DNA from: Streptomyces sp. SolWspMP-5a-2
GTDB taxonomy: Bacteria; Actinomycetota; Actinomycetes; Streptomycetales; Streptomycetaceae
NCBI RefSeq assembly: GCF_900091845.1
Contig: NZ_FMCI01000044.1
Location: 87,633-151,632 of the forward strand
DNA length: 64,000 nucleotides
Reading direction: 5' to 3'
The translations under genes were made by a program, and so were the position numbers. Shown here in pieces: positions 23,766 through 31,320 of the stretch (position 1 is the stretch's first letter; each line of letters starts with the position of its first letter). The notes beneath the pieces were generated by a model that ran no database searches, had not been told where the DNA came from, and was given only the letters and a program-made list of their open reading frames with translations.

Positions 23766-24002
23766 TCACCTCTCGCGTCGTGGACCGGGCAGGAACACCC
23801 GCGTGCGGGGGCGGGAGGCGGGGTGGCGGTGCACGGCGGCCTCCACCTCGGCGTCGCGGTCCGCGGCCGCTCCCGGCTCGTAGCCCCGGGCGCTCTCCTC
23901 GCCGCGCATGCCGCCTGCAGCGTCGCGGGCCAGAGCGTGCAGGGCCCTGCCAACACCGACAGCGAGGGCGGCCGAGGCGAGCGCTACGTAGAGCCAGGTC
24001 AC
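23766..24002 (-). CDS. single-pass membrane protein, 78 aa
   Basis: GTG 24002 in a GTGA overlap. Residues 1-25 are a membrane anchor (WLYVALASAALAVGVGRALH). The remainder is charged and cytosolic by the positive-inside rule. No family recognised. Confidence 0.55.
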   Translation of the reverse strand: MTWLYVALASAALAVGVGRALHALARDAAGGMRGEESARGYEPGAAADRDAEVEAAVHRHPASRPRTRVFLPGPRRER

Positions 24003-24340
24003 CGACCACCACCGCCCTGGGGAACGGAGACGTGCCGATACCGGCGGCACCCGGCGCCGGAGTCGTCAGGCGCCAGACGCCCCGCGCACTGAAGGTCGGC
24101 CAGGTCGTTTCGGACCGTCCTCTCGGAGAGCCCCTTCCATCCCCAGCAGAGGTAGATCCGACGGACGCCGGAGAGGCTGACGGGGCGTCCGATCTTCGCG
24201 ATCCAGGTGATGAGCCGGGCCTGTCGCTCTGCCGCGGAAGGCGTCCCCGGGCTGAGCCGCTCGGCGGCGGGTGCCTTTCGGGGGGCAGCGACCGTCCCGC
24301 TCAGTCTCAGTACGGCGAGGTCGGGAAAAATCTTGGCCAT
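23999..24340 (-). CDS. winged-helix-like hypothetical protein, 113 aa
   Basis: ATG 24340 overlapping the upstream stop (TGATG). The first 45 residues are flexible; residues about 45-100 (RQARLITWIAKIGRPVSLSG, later KGLSERTVRNDLADLQCAGR) look like a small winged-helix DNA-binding domain with the recognition helix SERTVRNDLADL. It is inferred to be a transcription regulator or initiator accessory factor. Confidence 0.65.
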   Translation of the reverse strand: MAKIFPDLAVLRLSGTVAAPRKAPAAERLSPGTPSAAERQARLITWIAKIGRPVSLSGVRRIYLCWGWKGLSERTVRNDLADLQCAGRLAPDDSGAGCRRYRHVSVPQGGGGR

Positions 24341-24639
24341 CAGCGTGGTCCCTTCCCGCGCACGGGGATTGCGCGGAGTTCGGCACGGGCGTGCCCGATC
24401 GCCGCGCAGCGCCCGTCGCAGTACCAGTGAGTTCGTGCGCCGTCCCTGCTGCCCGTGACGCGGACCATGCCTTCGGCCGGGGCAGCGCCGATTGCGGGTG
24501 TCGCGCACAGCGGGTTCGCGCAGGGGGCAATGACGGTGGTGTGGGCGTCAGGGCGGCCCGGGCCGACGAGCCCCTGGGTGAAAGCCCGGTGGGCCGCCTG
24601 CTGGCCCGGGCTGCCCTCGCCGAGGCTCGGGCGGCTCAC
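24340..24639 (-). CDS. zinc-finger hypothetical protein, 99 aa
   Basis: GTG 24639 (GTGA overlap). CANPLCATPAIG at the centre and HWYCDGRCAAIGHARAELR near the end give a treble-clef-like set of four Cys, typical of short ribosomal-type or phage zinc proteins. Function unknown. Confidence 0.6.
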   Translation of the reverse strand: MSRPSLGEGSPGQQAAHRAFTQGLVGPGRPDAHTTVIAPCANPLCATPAIGAAPAEGMVRVTGSRDGARTHWYCDGRCAAIGHARAELRAIPVRGKGPR

Positions 24640-25022
24640 GCGGCCTCACCCTTCTCGGCGAGCAGGCGCCCGAGCGTGACCATGCCGTCCACTGGGTCAA
24701 CCTGGGTGCGCGCGCACTTCGCGCAGGCCCTCACCAGCTCGAAGTAGACGCAGCCGCCCTGGCTGTGGTCGACGCGGTACTGGAGGCGGTCGTCGTCCTC
24801 GAGGAGGGCGGTCGCCTGCTCCACGGACTCCGGGAGCCGGGAGCTCGGCGTGTAGCTCCAGGTGAGCGTCGCGGCGGGCGCGCCAAGTACGTCTTCGGCG
24901 TGCTCGGCGGCGGCCTGGACGAACTCGTCGCGGGTACGGGCGAACTCGGCGGCGTCCCAGTCGGGTGTCCGGGCCTCGTGGGCGTACCAGGCAGCGCGCG
25001 CGGCCTCGACGATCCCGGTCAT
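24636..25022 (-). CDS. hypothetical protein, 128 aa, CxxC near C-terminus
   Basis: ATG 25022 (ATGA overlap). A helical N-terminus (AEFARTRDEFVQAAAEHAED) is followed by a beta region and CVYFELVRACAKCARTQVDP, a probable metal site. No family recognised. Confidence 0.6.
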   Translation of the reverse strand: MTGIVEAARAAWYAHEARTPDWDAAEFARTRDEFVQAAAEHAEDVLGAPAATLTWSYTPSSRLPESVEQATALLEDDDRLQYRVDHSQGGCVYFELVRACAKCARTQVDPVDGMVTLGRLLAEKGEAA

Positions 25023-25624
25023 ACCTTCACCTCGACCCTCTGGGGCTTGTACTGGGCGTCGACCCAGGAAGCGGCCTGGTCGAGCGAGGCCATGAGGTTG
25101 CGGGCCCGGGCCCAGCGCATCTCTCCGTCGAGGTGCTGGCCCTTCGGGTCCGCGACGGCGCGCGCCTGCCAGGGGCTCGTCTGCAGGGGGTCCCAGTGCC
25201 GTGTGATGGTCCCGGCGACGTCCTCCACGCAGACGGGCGGCGTGGGCGTCCGCGTGACGAACCACTCCCGCGGCTCGGACCGCATCCCCGGCAGCGTGAG
25301 CTCGCCGGGCCACAGCCACACGTCGAGGTGTCGCCGGGCCGGGTGGCCGTAGCCGTACTGAGCGGTGGTGGTGGTCTGGGTCCCGACGTTCTCGCTGGTG
25401 AAAACGTGGACGGCGCCGCATCCCCGGCACACGAACCGGATGGTGGTGCGCGGGAAGCGGGTCGCGTGGGTGCACTCCTCGCTCTCGCACCCGTGGGGCG
25501 CGTCGGAGAGGCGGCCGCGGCGCCCGAGGTCGAACCGCAGGCCCTCCTCCCACAGCCGTTCCTCGCAGGGCTCGTTGTGGGCGAGTCGTGTCCACCCCAG
25601 GTAGAGGTCCCGGACGATGTTCAT
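25019..25624 (-). CDS. hypothetical zinc-containing protein, 201 aa
   Basis: ATG 25624 in an ATGA overlap. HGCESEECTHATRF and FVCRGCGAVHVFTSENVG supply paired cysteines for a ribbon near residues 45-75. A beta-rich centre (GYGHPARRHLDVWLWPGE) and helical end follow. The TIRFVCRGCG core recalls transcription-factor-like zinc ribbons. Function unknown. Confidence 0.6.
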   Translation of the reverse strand: MNIVRDLYLGWTRLAHNEPCEERLWEEGLRFDLGRRGRLSDAPHGCESEECTHATRFPRTTIRFVCRGCGAVHVFTSENVGTQTTTTAQYGYGHPARRHLDVWLWPGELTLPGMRSEPREWFVTRTPTPPVCVEDVAGTITRHWDPLQTSPWQARAVADPKGQHLDGEMRWARARNLMASLDQAASWVDAQYKPQRVEVKV

Positions 25625-26610
25625 TCCTCACCGCCAGCGGGCGCGGCCGGCTGCTCGGCGGCCGGTGCCGTCCGGGCCGCGTCGACGGGGGTCAGGTGGC
25701 CGTGCGCCACCACGATCGAGGTCAGGGGGTACAGCGCGCTGGCGCCGCCGCGCACCGTGAGGAGGGGCATGCCGTTCTCCTGGCGCTGGCCGAGGTAGAG
25801 CCAGGTGATGCCGCGGCTGTCGAGCTGTCCTCGGGAGAGGTCGTACATCCGGCCCCAGAGGAAGTACGGTTCGCCAGCGGCCAGTTCGGCGTCCCGCAGC
25901 AGGCGTGGGACGTCGTGCGCGACGAGCCGGGTCTCCACGCCGTCGATCGAGCCGAGAGCCATCTGGGCGTACCCGGCGGTCCAGGTCCGCAGTTCGAGCG
26001 GTGCCCCGATCGCCGTCAGCCAGTACGTCCAGTCGTCCAGCGAGGCGGCCCTGATGGCGACTCCGACGCGCTCGCGGTCCGGACTGATCTCCGTTACTCC
26101 GGCCTGCTCGCCGTGCTGCTCTCGGAGGCGGCTGGCCAGGGTGACCGCGCGCGCCTGCGCGGCCGTCCAGGCGGCGGGCCGGTCCACCGGCGTCGCTGCG
26201 ACCGGGGTGATCGGGACGGCGGTGAAGGGCGGGCGGGGGCGGCCGATCTGGACGACCCGTGCGCCGCGGACCGGCGATGTGTCCGGCGAGGGGCTGGGGA
26301 ACGCGTGCTGCGACTCGGGCTCGCCGTCGTCGCAGAGCAGCCTCTTGCGCTGTAGCGCGGTGACGACTCGGACGGCCGCATCGCGGGGGTAGCCGCAGTC
26401 GTCGATGATCGTGTCGACTGCGAGCTGGAACGTCGGGGGCAGGTTCTTCCGTGCCTCGACGTGGGTGCGCAGTTGCTCGAGGGCGATGGCGCCGCCGGGG
26501 CCGACGATTCGGCCCTGGGCCTCAAGGTCGGCGACGAAAGCGGCGGCCAAGGCGCCCAGGCGCTCGCGGAGTTCCTGCTCGATCAGGGCAGAGGAGGGAA
26601 TGTTCGTCAC
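25621..26610 (-). CDS. hypothetical protein of mobile-element type, 329 aa
   Basis: GTG 26610 in a GTGA overlap. It has a helical N-terminus, a winged-helix-like stretch (GYPRDAAVRVVTALQRKRLL), a Pro-rich linker, then an alpha/beta domain (AIRAASLDDWTYWLTAIGAP) and a YLGQRQENGMPLLTVRG strand pair. Its position as second gene after the sigma factor suggests an early or regulatory role, but no known domain is recognised. Confidence 0.6.
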   Translation of the reverse strand: MTNIPSSALIEQELRERLGALAAAFVADLEAQGRIVGPGGAIALEQLRTHVEARKNLPPTFQLAVDTIIDDCGYPRDAAVRVVTALQRKRLLCDDGEPESQHAFPSPSPDTSPVRGARVVQIGRPRPPFTAVPITPVAATPVDRPAAWTAAQARAVTLASRLREQHGEQAGVTEISPDRERVGVAIRAASLDDWTYWLTAIGAPLELRTWTAGYAQMALGSIDGVETRLVAHDVPRLLRDAELAAGEPYFLWGRMYDLSRGQLDSRGITWLYLGQRQENGMPLLTVRGGASALYPLTSIVVAHGHLTPVDAARTAPAAEQPAAPAGGEE

Positions 26611-27215
26611 GCCGCCTCCAAGTACGCGTTGCGGAGCTGGTGGTTGTGCTGGAGGGTGCGCAGCGCCCGGTACACGCAGGTCTTCACGGCACCCGGGGTC
26701 ATCCCCAGCAGGGATGCGGTCTCACCGACCGACATCTCGTTGAGGTAGCGGCAGATGAGCACCTGCCGCTGGGTCTGCGTGAGGTGGGTCAGCGCAGTCC
26801 GCAAGGCCGTCGACGTCTCGGCGGCCATGAGCCCGTGGTCGAGCGGCGGGGTGTCGGCCCAGAGCGAATCCAGGTCCCGCATGTCGGCGACGAACCGGAG
26901 CTTCTGGGTGGGCCAGGCCTTGAAGTGGTCGGCGATGATCCTTCGGGCGATCGTGTAGAACCAGGACAGGATCGACTTGCCGGTCCACGTGAAGGTGTGC
27001 AGGCGCCGGAGTCCTCGCACGAACGTCTCGGCGGTGATGTCCCCGGCCCTCTGCCAGTTCTCACCGAGCAGGCGCTTGGCGAAGGCGGTGACCGCAGCGT
27101 GGTGCATCCGGTACAGCTCGCCGTACGCGTCCGCGTCGCCTTGCTGCGCCCGGGCGACAAGGGCCGGTTCTCTCGTGTCGTCGCACGGTGGCGCGACGTT
27201 AGCCTCAGTGATCAA
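26607..27215 (-). CDS. ECF-like sigma factor
   Basis: 202 residues, TTG start at 27215 with AGGAG 6 bases upstream. Region 2 (about residues 22-90: ALVARAQQGDADAYGELYRM, then WFYTIARRIIADHFK) and region 4 (about 140-190: LTQTQRQVLICRYLNEMSVG, ETASLLGMTPGAVKTCVYRA) are complete, so it should direct RNA polymerase to specific promoters. No anti-sigma gene is adjacent. It heads a run of about 45 mostly overlapping genes, suggesting it drives part of the element's own transcription. Confidence 0.9.
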   Translation of the reverse strand: MITEANVAPPCDDTREPALVARAQQGDADAYGELYRMHHAAVTAFAKRLLGENWQRAGDITAETFVRGLRRLHTFTWTGKSILSWFYTIARRIIADHFKAWPTQKLRFVADMRDLDSLWADTPPLDHGLMAAETSTALRTALTHLTQTQRQVLICRYLNEMSVGETASLLGMTPGAVKTCVYRALRTLQHNHQLRNAYLEAA

Positions 27216-27308
27216 GGCCTACTCCTGTTCATGAGCAGATGAACTGTGGGCTGGGACGAATCGGGCTGCTCCGATGGCCATGGCCCGGCCGCGGGGCAGC
27301 CCTCGTTC

Positions 27309-27593
27309 TCAGGCGGAGGTGCGCTGCCGCCGGGCTGCGGGGCGCTTGCGCTGGTGCGGAGCGCCGTCGGCTTCCGCGCCGGGCACGGTCGGGACTTCCA
27401 GAAGGATCGACTCAATCCGGGCTCCGAGGAGCCGTGCGATCCGCCAGACCGTCGGCAGGCTCGGCTCGTTGCCGTTGGCCAGCCGGTAGAGCGTCGGTTC
27501 GCTGAGACCGGTCTGCACGGCAAGGTCAGGAATGGTCTCGATGCCCTTTGACCTGGCCCTCTTCAAGACCTTGTCCATGTCGACGCAGAGCAT
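27309..27593 (-). CDS. XRE-family HTH regulator
   Basis: 94 residues from ATG 27593 (another ATG five codons in). The HTH is clear: IPDLAVQTGLSEPTLYRLAN then PSLPTVWRIARLLGARI, a Cro/CI-type fold of about 60 residues, followed by a basic tail (APHQRKRPAARRQ). It is divergent from a second XRE gene at 27833 across a region full of inverted repeats, the arrangement of a lysogeny-like switch. Confidence 0.85.
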   Translation of the reverse strand: MLCVDMDKVLKRARSKGIETIPDLAVQTGLSEPTLYRLANGNEPSLPTVWRIARLLGARIESILLEVPTVPGAEADGAPHQRKRPAARRQRTSA

Positions 27594-27612
27594 TTCAGGG
27601 GTCCCCCTCCGG

Positions 27613-27651
27613 GACTCTCACGCATGCAACTAACTTGCATGGATGAGAGTC
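27613..27651. promoter_or_regulatory. nested inverted repeat upstream of the XRE gene
   Basis: GACTCTCA (27613-27620) and TGAGAGTC (27644-27651) enclose ATGCAA (27624-27629) and TTGCAT (27635-27640), all symmetric about one centre with equal 3-base gaps. It lies 20 bp before the leftward XRE start and is a likely operator. Confidence 0.65.
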
Positions 27652-27672
27652 AAGCAACTAACTCACGCGTAC

Positions 27673-27682
27673 GCAAGTTGCA
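27673..27682. promoter_or_regulatory. GCAAGTTGCA site
   Basis: GCAAGTTGCA repeats the TTGCAT/ATGCAA half-site of the nested operator nearby. A related copy TGCAAGTTGCGCA lies around 27799-27811. Confidence 0.45.
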
Positions 27683-27776
27683 TCGCCACATTGCCTGGAG
27701 ATTTTTTCGGGGCACGCATCCGGACATGCGGGCAGCCCCTGCCTGCGCAAACGAAAAACCAGCCACTGACCTGCGA

Positions 27777-27794
27777 ACTCTCACGCGTGAGAGT
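27777..27794. promoter_or_regulatory. 18-bp perfect palindrome ACTCTCACGCGTGAGAGT
   Basis: A perfect palindrome 39 bp before the plus-strand XRE gene. It carries the same ACTCTCA half-site as the outer arms of 27613-27651, so one protein probably binds both and controls both divergent promoters. Confidence 0.65.
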
Positions 27795-27832
27795 GCAGTG
27801 CAAGTTGCGCACGTGCGCGCTACTCTCGCGAA

Positions 27833-28333
27833 ATGCGGAGTATGGAAGATCCCCCCACCGGCGCCATCGGCGCCGTCGGCGGCCCAGCCGCCCGCGAGGA
27901 ACGGCAGGCCCTCGCACGCCGCGTTGGCGACTACCTCACCCACGCCGCCAGCGCGGCGGGCTTCGACGTCCGGCAGAGGGCCGGCGGCCGAGCGCAACTT
28001 GCGGGGAAGCTGGGCGTCAGCATCACGACGGTCAGCCGCACCCTGGAGGGCAAAACCCTCCCTCTCCCTTCACAGCTCACAACCTGGGCATCGGTGCTCG
28101 GGCTGGATCACCAGCAGCTCCTGCGAGAATCCGGCCTCATTCCACCCGAACCGGGCGCGGAGCGATCAACGAGAGCGGTAGCCTCAACGCCACCCACCCC
28201 GGACGAGGCGATGGACGCCTGGGGGATCACTGATCCCAAAATTCGCACCATGCTCTCCGGGAGCATTGAGCAGGCACGCGGCCTACAGCGACAGGTCGAC
28301 GACGCCGACCGGGGGGCCACAGCAAGGGGGTAA
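27833..28333 (+). CDS. XRE-family HTH regulator (rightward)
   Basis: 166 residues; ATG 27833 (ATG 27842 possible). There is no ribosome site, so a leaderless transcript is likely. Residues about 50-95 (GGRAQLAGKLGVSITTVSRT, LPLPSQLTTWASVLGLDHQQ) form a Cro/CI-type HTH; the rest is Pro-rich linker and an acidic C-terminal helix. TAATG overlap with the next gene. Confidence 0.8.
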   Translation: MRSMEDPPTGAIGAVGGPAAREERQALARRVGDYLTHAASAAGFDVRQRAGGRAQLAGKLGVSITTVSRTLEGKTLPLPSQLTTWASVLGLDHQQLLRESGLIPPEPGAERSTRAVASTPPTPDEAMDAWGITDPKIRTMLSGSIEQARGLQRQVDDADRGATARG

Positions 28334-28935
28334 TGATCGTGGGCTACAGACTGGCCGGGAGCTCCGTGCTCACCTGCACGGCCGGGGGGATCCTGATCGC
28401 CGACGGAGTCTTCACGCACACGTGGGAGACCGCGGCCATCGGAACCGGATTACTCGCCGTCGGCGCCACGGCCATGCTCGCTGCCGTCGTCCAGCACGCG
28501 CTCGCCCGGTTCGCGCAGCGCAACCGTAGGGAACTCGGCGAGGTCGCCGACCAGCGCCGTGAACTCGAGCTGGAGATGCAGCGCCGCGAGAGCGCCGTCG
28601 CGGGCCGCGAGCAGGCACTGAAGCGGTCACAGGTGACGCTCCGGCTCTTGATGGGCAGTCGCGACTACGCGCTCGACGAGGCACGGGAGGAGAACCGCCG
28701 GCTGCGGGAGCAGGTGGCGAGTCTGCAGGCGGAGATGGACGAGGTGAACGACGAGCGCAACCGGCTCATCGCCCAGGAGCTGACGATGGCCTCCGAACAG
28801 TTCACCGGGCGCGCCTACGGCAGCCTGCAGGCTGTGGCGGGCGGCGCCACCACAGCAGCGTGTGAGAGCGAGCAGGCTGGGCCGTCGGCCGAAGTGGCCG
28901 TTCTGTTCGCCCATCATGGCCGTGAGCACAGGTGA
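28333..28935 (+). CDS. membrane-anchored coiled-coil protein
   Basis: 200 residues, ATG within the TAATG overlap. Two hydrophobic helices (about 9-24 and 33-52) are followed by a long heptad-rich charged region (about 60-155; RRELELEMQRRESAVAGREQ, EENRRLREQVASLQAEMDEV). It is co-transcribed with the XRE regulator. The shape suggests a membrane-tethered scaffold, perhaps for surface or entry exclusion or signalling to the regulator; this is inference. Confidence 0.7.
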   Translation: MIVGYRLAGSSVLTCTAGGILIADGVFTHTWETAAIGTGLLAVGATAMLAAVVQHALARFAQRNRRELGEVADQRRELELEMQRRESAVAGREQALKRSQVTLRLLMGSRDYALDEAREENRRLREQVASLQAEMDEVNDERNRLIAQELTMASEQFTGRAYGSLQAVAGGATTAACESEQAGPSAEVAVLFAHHGREHR

Positions 28936-28964
28936 ATCGATCCGCCAACATCGTCGGCAGCAGT

Positions 28965-28996
28965 GGCCTGGAGACCGTTCGTCGGGCCTCCAGGCC
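28965..28996 (+). terminator. first tandem stem-loop
   Basis: GGCCTGGAG (28965-28973) pairs perfectly with CTCCAGGCC (28988-28996), 30 bp after the coiled-coil gene. Confidence 0.6.
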
Positions 28997-28999
28997 GTC

Positions 29000-29028
29000 G
29001 CCTTGAGGACGGTTGCCGCCCTCAAGGC
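29000..29028 (+). terminator. second tandem stem-loop
   Basis: GCCTTGAGG (29000-29008) pairs perfectly with CCTCAAGGC (29020-29028), directly following the first hairpin and insulating purB. Confidence 0.6.
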
Positions 29029-29128
29029 ATCTCACGAACTCTCACAGGCCCCCGGGACCGGAGGGTGCAGACCGAGGATTGAACGGGCACGTTTGGGCAC
29101 GTGAGGACATGACCTAGACTCCGTCCAC

Positions 29129-30571
29129 GTGACTTCTGCGCCCGCCAAGCCCCGCATCCCGAACGTCCTCGCCGGACGCTACGCCTCCGCCGAGCTCGCC
29201 ACGCTCTGGTCGCCCGAGCAGAAGGTGAGGCTGGAGCGGCAGCTCTGGCTCGCCGTGCTGCGCGCCCAGAAGGACCTGGGCATCGAGGTGCCGGACGCGG
29301 CGATCGCCGACTACGAGCGCGTCCTGGACACCGTCGACCTGGCGTCCATCGCGGAGCGCGAGAAGGTCACCCGGCACGACGTGAAGGCGCGGATCGAGGA
29401 GTTCAACGACCTCGCCGGGCACGAGCACGTCCACAAGGGCATGACCTCGCGCGACCTCACCGAGAACGTCGAACAGCTCCAGGTCCGGCTCTCGCTCGAA
29501 TTGGTGCGCGACCGCGCGGTGGCCGTCCTGGTGCGCCTGGGCAGGCTCGCGGGCGAGTACGGCGAGCTGGTCATGGCCGGACGCTCGCACAACGTCGCCG
29601 CGCAGGCCACCACCCTCGGCAAGCGCTTCGCGACCGCCGCCGACGAACTCCTCGTCGCCCACGCGCGCGTGGAGGAGCTGCTCGGCCGCTACCCGCTGCG
29701 CGGCATCAAGGGTCCGGTGGGCACCGCCCAGGACATGCTGGACCTGCTCGGCGGGGACGCGGCGAAGCTCGCCGACCTGGAGGACCGGATCGCCGGGCAC
29801 CTGGGCTTCTCGCAGGCGTTCACCTCGGTCGGCCAGGTGTACCCGCGCTCGCTCGACTACGAGGTCGTCACCGCGCTGGTGCAGGTCGCGGCGGCGCCGT
29901 CCTCGCTGGCGAAGACGATCCGGCTGATGGCCGGGCACGAGCTGGTCACCGAGGGCTTCAAGCCCGGCCAGGTCGGCTCCTCGGCGATGCCGCACAAGAT
30001 GAACACCCGCTCCTGCGAGCGCGTCAACGGCCTGACGGTGATCCTGCGCGGCTACGCGTCGATGACCGGCGAGCTGGCGGGCGACCAGTGGAACGAGGGC
30101 GACGTGTCCTGCTCGGTGGTGCGCCGGGTCGCGCTGCCGGACGCGTTCTTCGCCCTCGACGGCCTCCTGGAGACGTTCCTGACGGTCCTCGACGAGTTCG
30201 GCGCCTTCCCCGCCGTCGTCGCCCGCGAACTCGACCGCTACCTGCCGTTCCTGGCGACCACCAAGGTCCTCATGGGCGCGGTGCGGGCCGGGGTCGGCCG
30301 CGAGGTCGCGCACGAGGCCATCAAGGAGAACGCCGTCGCGACCGCGCTGGCCATGCGCGAGCAGGGCGCCGAGCGCAACGAACTCCTCGACAGGCTGGCC
30401 GCCGACGAGCGCATCCCGCTCGACCGCGCCCAGCTCGACGCGCTGATGGCCGACAAGCTGTCCTTCACCGGCGCCGCCGCCGACCAGGTCGGCGTGGTCG
30501 TCGCGCGGATCGCGGAGATCGCCGAGCGGCACCCGCAGGCCGCCGGGTACACCCCCGGGGCGATCCTCTGA
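29129..30571 (+). CDS. purB: adenylosuccinate lyase
   Basis: 480 residues, GTG start. It cleaves SAICAR and adenylosuccinate, releasing fumarate, in purine biosynthesis. The fumarase/aspartase-superfamily signature GSSAMPHKMN lies near residues 284-293, with TSRDLTENVEQ and the GRSHNVAAQATTLGKR block earlier. Length and order fit actinobacterial PurB. It is the first conserved chromosomal gene after the accessory block. Its stop overlaps the start of a DNA glycosylase gene, so the two are probably co-translated. Confidence 0.95.
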   Translation: MTSAPAKPRIPNVLAGRYASAELATLWSPEQKVRLERQLWLAVLRAQKDLGIEVPDAAIADYERVLDTVDLASIAEREKVTRHDVKARIEEFNDLAGHEHVHKGMTSRDLTENVEQLQVRLSLELVRDRAVAVLVRLGRLAGEYGELVMAGRSHNVAAQATTLGKRFATAADELLVAHARVEELLGRYPLRGIKGPVGTAQDMLDLLGGDAAKLADLEDRIAGHLGFSQAFTSVGQVYPRSLDYEVVTALVQVAAAPSSLAKTIRLMAGHELVTEGFKPGQVGSSAMPHKMNTRSCERVNGLTVILRGYASMTGELAGDQWNEGDVSCSVVRRVALPDAFFALDGLLETFLTVLDEFGAFPAVVARELDRYLPFLATTKVLMGAVRAGVGREVAHEAIKENAVATALAMREQGAERNELLDRLAADERIPLDRAQLDALMADKLSFTGAAADQVGVVVARIAEIAERHPQAAGYTPGAIL

Positions 30572-31107
30572 CCCGCCTCACCCGCGACGACCTGGAGGCC
30601 GCCCGCGACCGTCTCGTCCCGGACGTCGTCGCGGACGGCCTCCGCGTCCTGTTCTGCGGCATCAACCCCGGCCTCATGACGGCGGCGACGGGCCACCACT
30701 TCGCCCGCCCCGGCAACCGCTTCTGGCCGGTGCTGCACCTCTCCGGCTTCACGCCCCGGCGGCTGGCACCCGCCGAACAGGGCGAACTGCTCACGTACGG
30801 GCTCGGCATCACCAACGTCGTCGCGCGGGCCACGGCGCGCGCGGACGAGCTGACCGCCGAGGAGTACCGCGAGGGCGGGCGGCTGCTGGCCGACAAGGTG
30901 ACCCGGCTGCGCCCCGACTGGCTGGCCGTCGTCGGCGTCACCGCGTACCGGGCCGCCTTCGCCGACCGCGGGGCCGCCGTCGGCCCGCAGGACCGCGTGT
31001 TCGGCACCACGCGCGTGTGGGTGCTGCCCAATCCCAGCGGCCTCAACGCCCACTGGACGGCCGCCACGATGGCCGAGGAGTACGCCCGCCTGCGCGCCCG
31101 GACCTGA
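30568..31107 (+). CDS. mug: G/U mismatch-specific DNA glycosylase
   Basis: About 179 residues. Motifs FCGINPG (residues about 28-34) and PNPSGLNAHW (about 152-161) define the Mug/TDG group that removes uracil or ethenocytosine opposite G. Homologues begin with a TRDDLEAARDR-like helix, which here lies directly after the purB stop. The only initiation codon at the right place is CTG 30568, sharing bases with the purB TGA (CTGA). No in-frame ATG, GTG or TTG is available without losing the first catalytic motif. Confidence 0.85.
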   Translation: MTRLTRDDLEAARDRLVPDVVADGLRVLFCGINPGLMTAATGHHFARPGNRFWPVLHLSGFTPRRLAPAEQGELLTYGLGITNVVARATARADELTAEEYREGGRLLADKVTRLRPDWLAVVGVTAYRAAFADRGAAVGPQDRVFGTTRVWVLPNPSGLNAHWTAATMAEEYARLRART

Positions 31108-31153
31108 CCGCGGGTCGCGCAGGCGGGCGTACTCCTGGGCGTCCGGACACGGA

Positions 31154-31179
31154 CCGAGGGGCCCGCGCGGGCCCCTCGG
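31154..31179 (+). terminator. 26-bp perfect palindrome after mug
   Basis: CCGAGGGGCCCGC and its exact complement form a very stable hairpin 47 bp past the mug stop. Confidence 0.6.
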
Positions 31180-31320
31180 CAGGCCGTTCAGGACCGGTCG
31201 GCGGATCGAACGCCGTTCGGTCCGGCCGGTGGTGACGGCGGGTCCGCCCCGGCACTCGCCCGGGTCCGCCGCGCCGAGTACGATCCGCCCCACACGCGCA
31301 CGAGCTGGGAGGACGGGACG

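Larger units (their letters stand above)
28936..29128. other. right boundary zone between accessory block and purB
   Basis: The zone holds two tandem stem-loops, then CGAACTCTCAC (29035-29045), a copy of the operator half-site, and the purB leader. No tRNA, integrase or obvious attachment site is visible. The switch from dense small genes to conserved chromosomal genes occurs here. Confidence 0.5.

Noticed and set aside
27212..27523. Minus frame overlapping the XRE gene and the sigma leader
   Set aside because: Ser/Pro/Arg-rich composition typical of a shadow frame; it overlaps the clear HTH gene in another frame.
27624..27819. Possible CRISPR-like or iteron array from the repeated GCAAGTTGC and ACTCTCA motifs
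   Set aside because: Spacing is irregular, copies are few and they are symmetric, which fits operators better than a CRISPR array or iterons.
29030..29110. tRNA 3' end as an attachment site before purB
   Set aside because: No T-arm or acceptor pairing and no GTTCGAATC-like sequence could be found.
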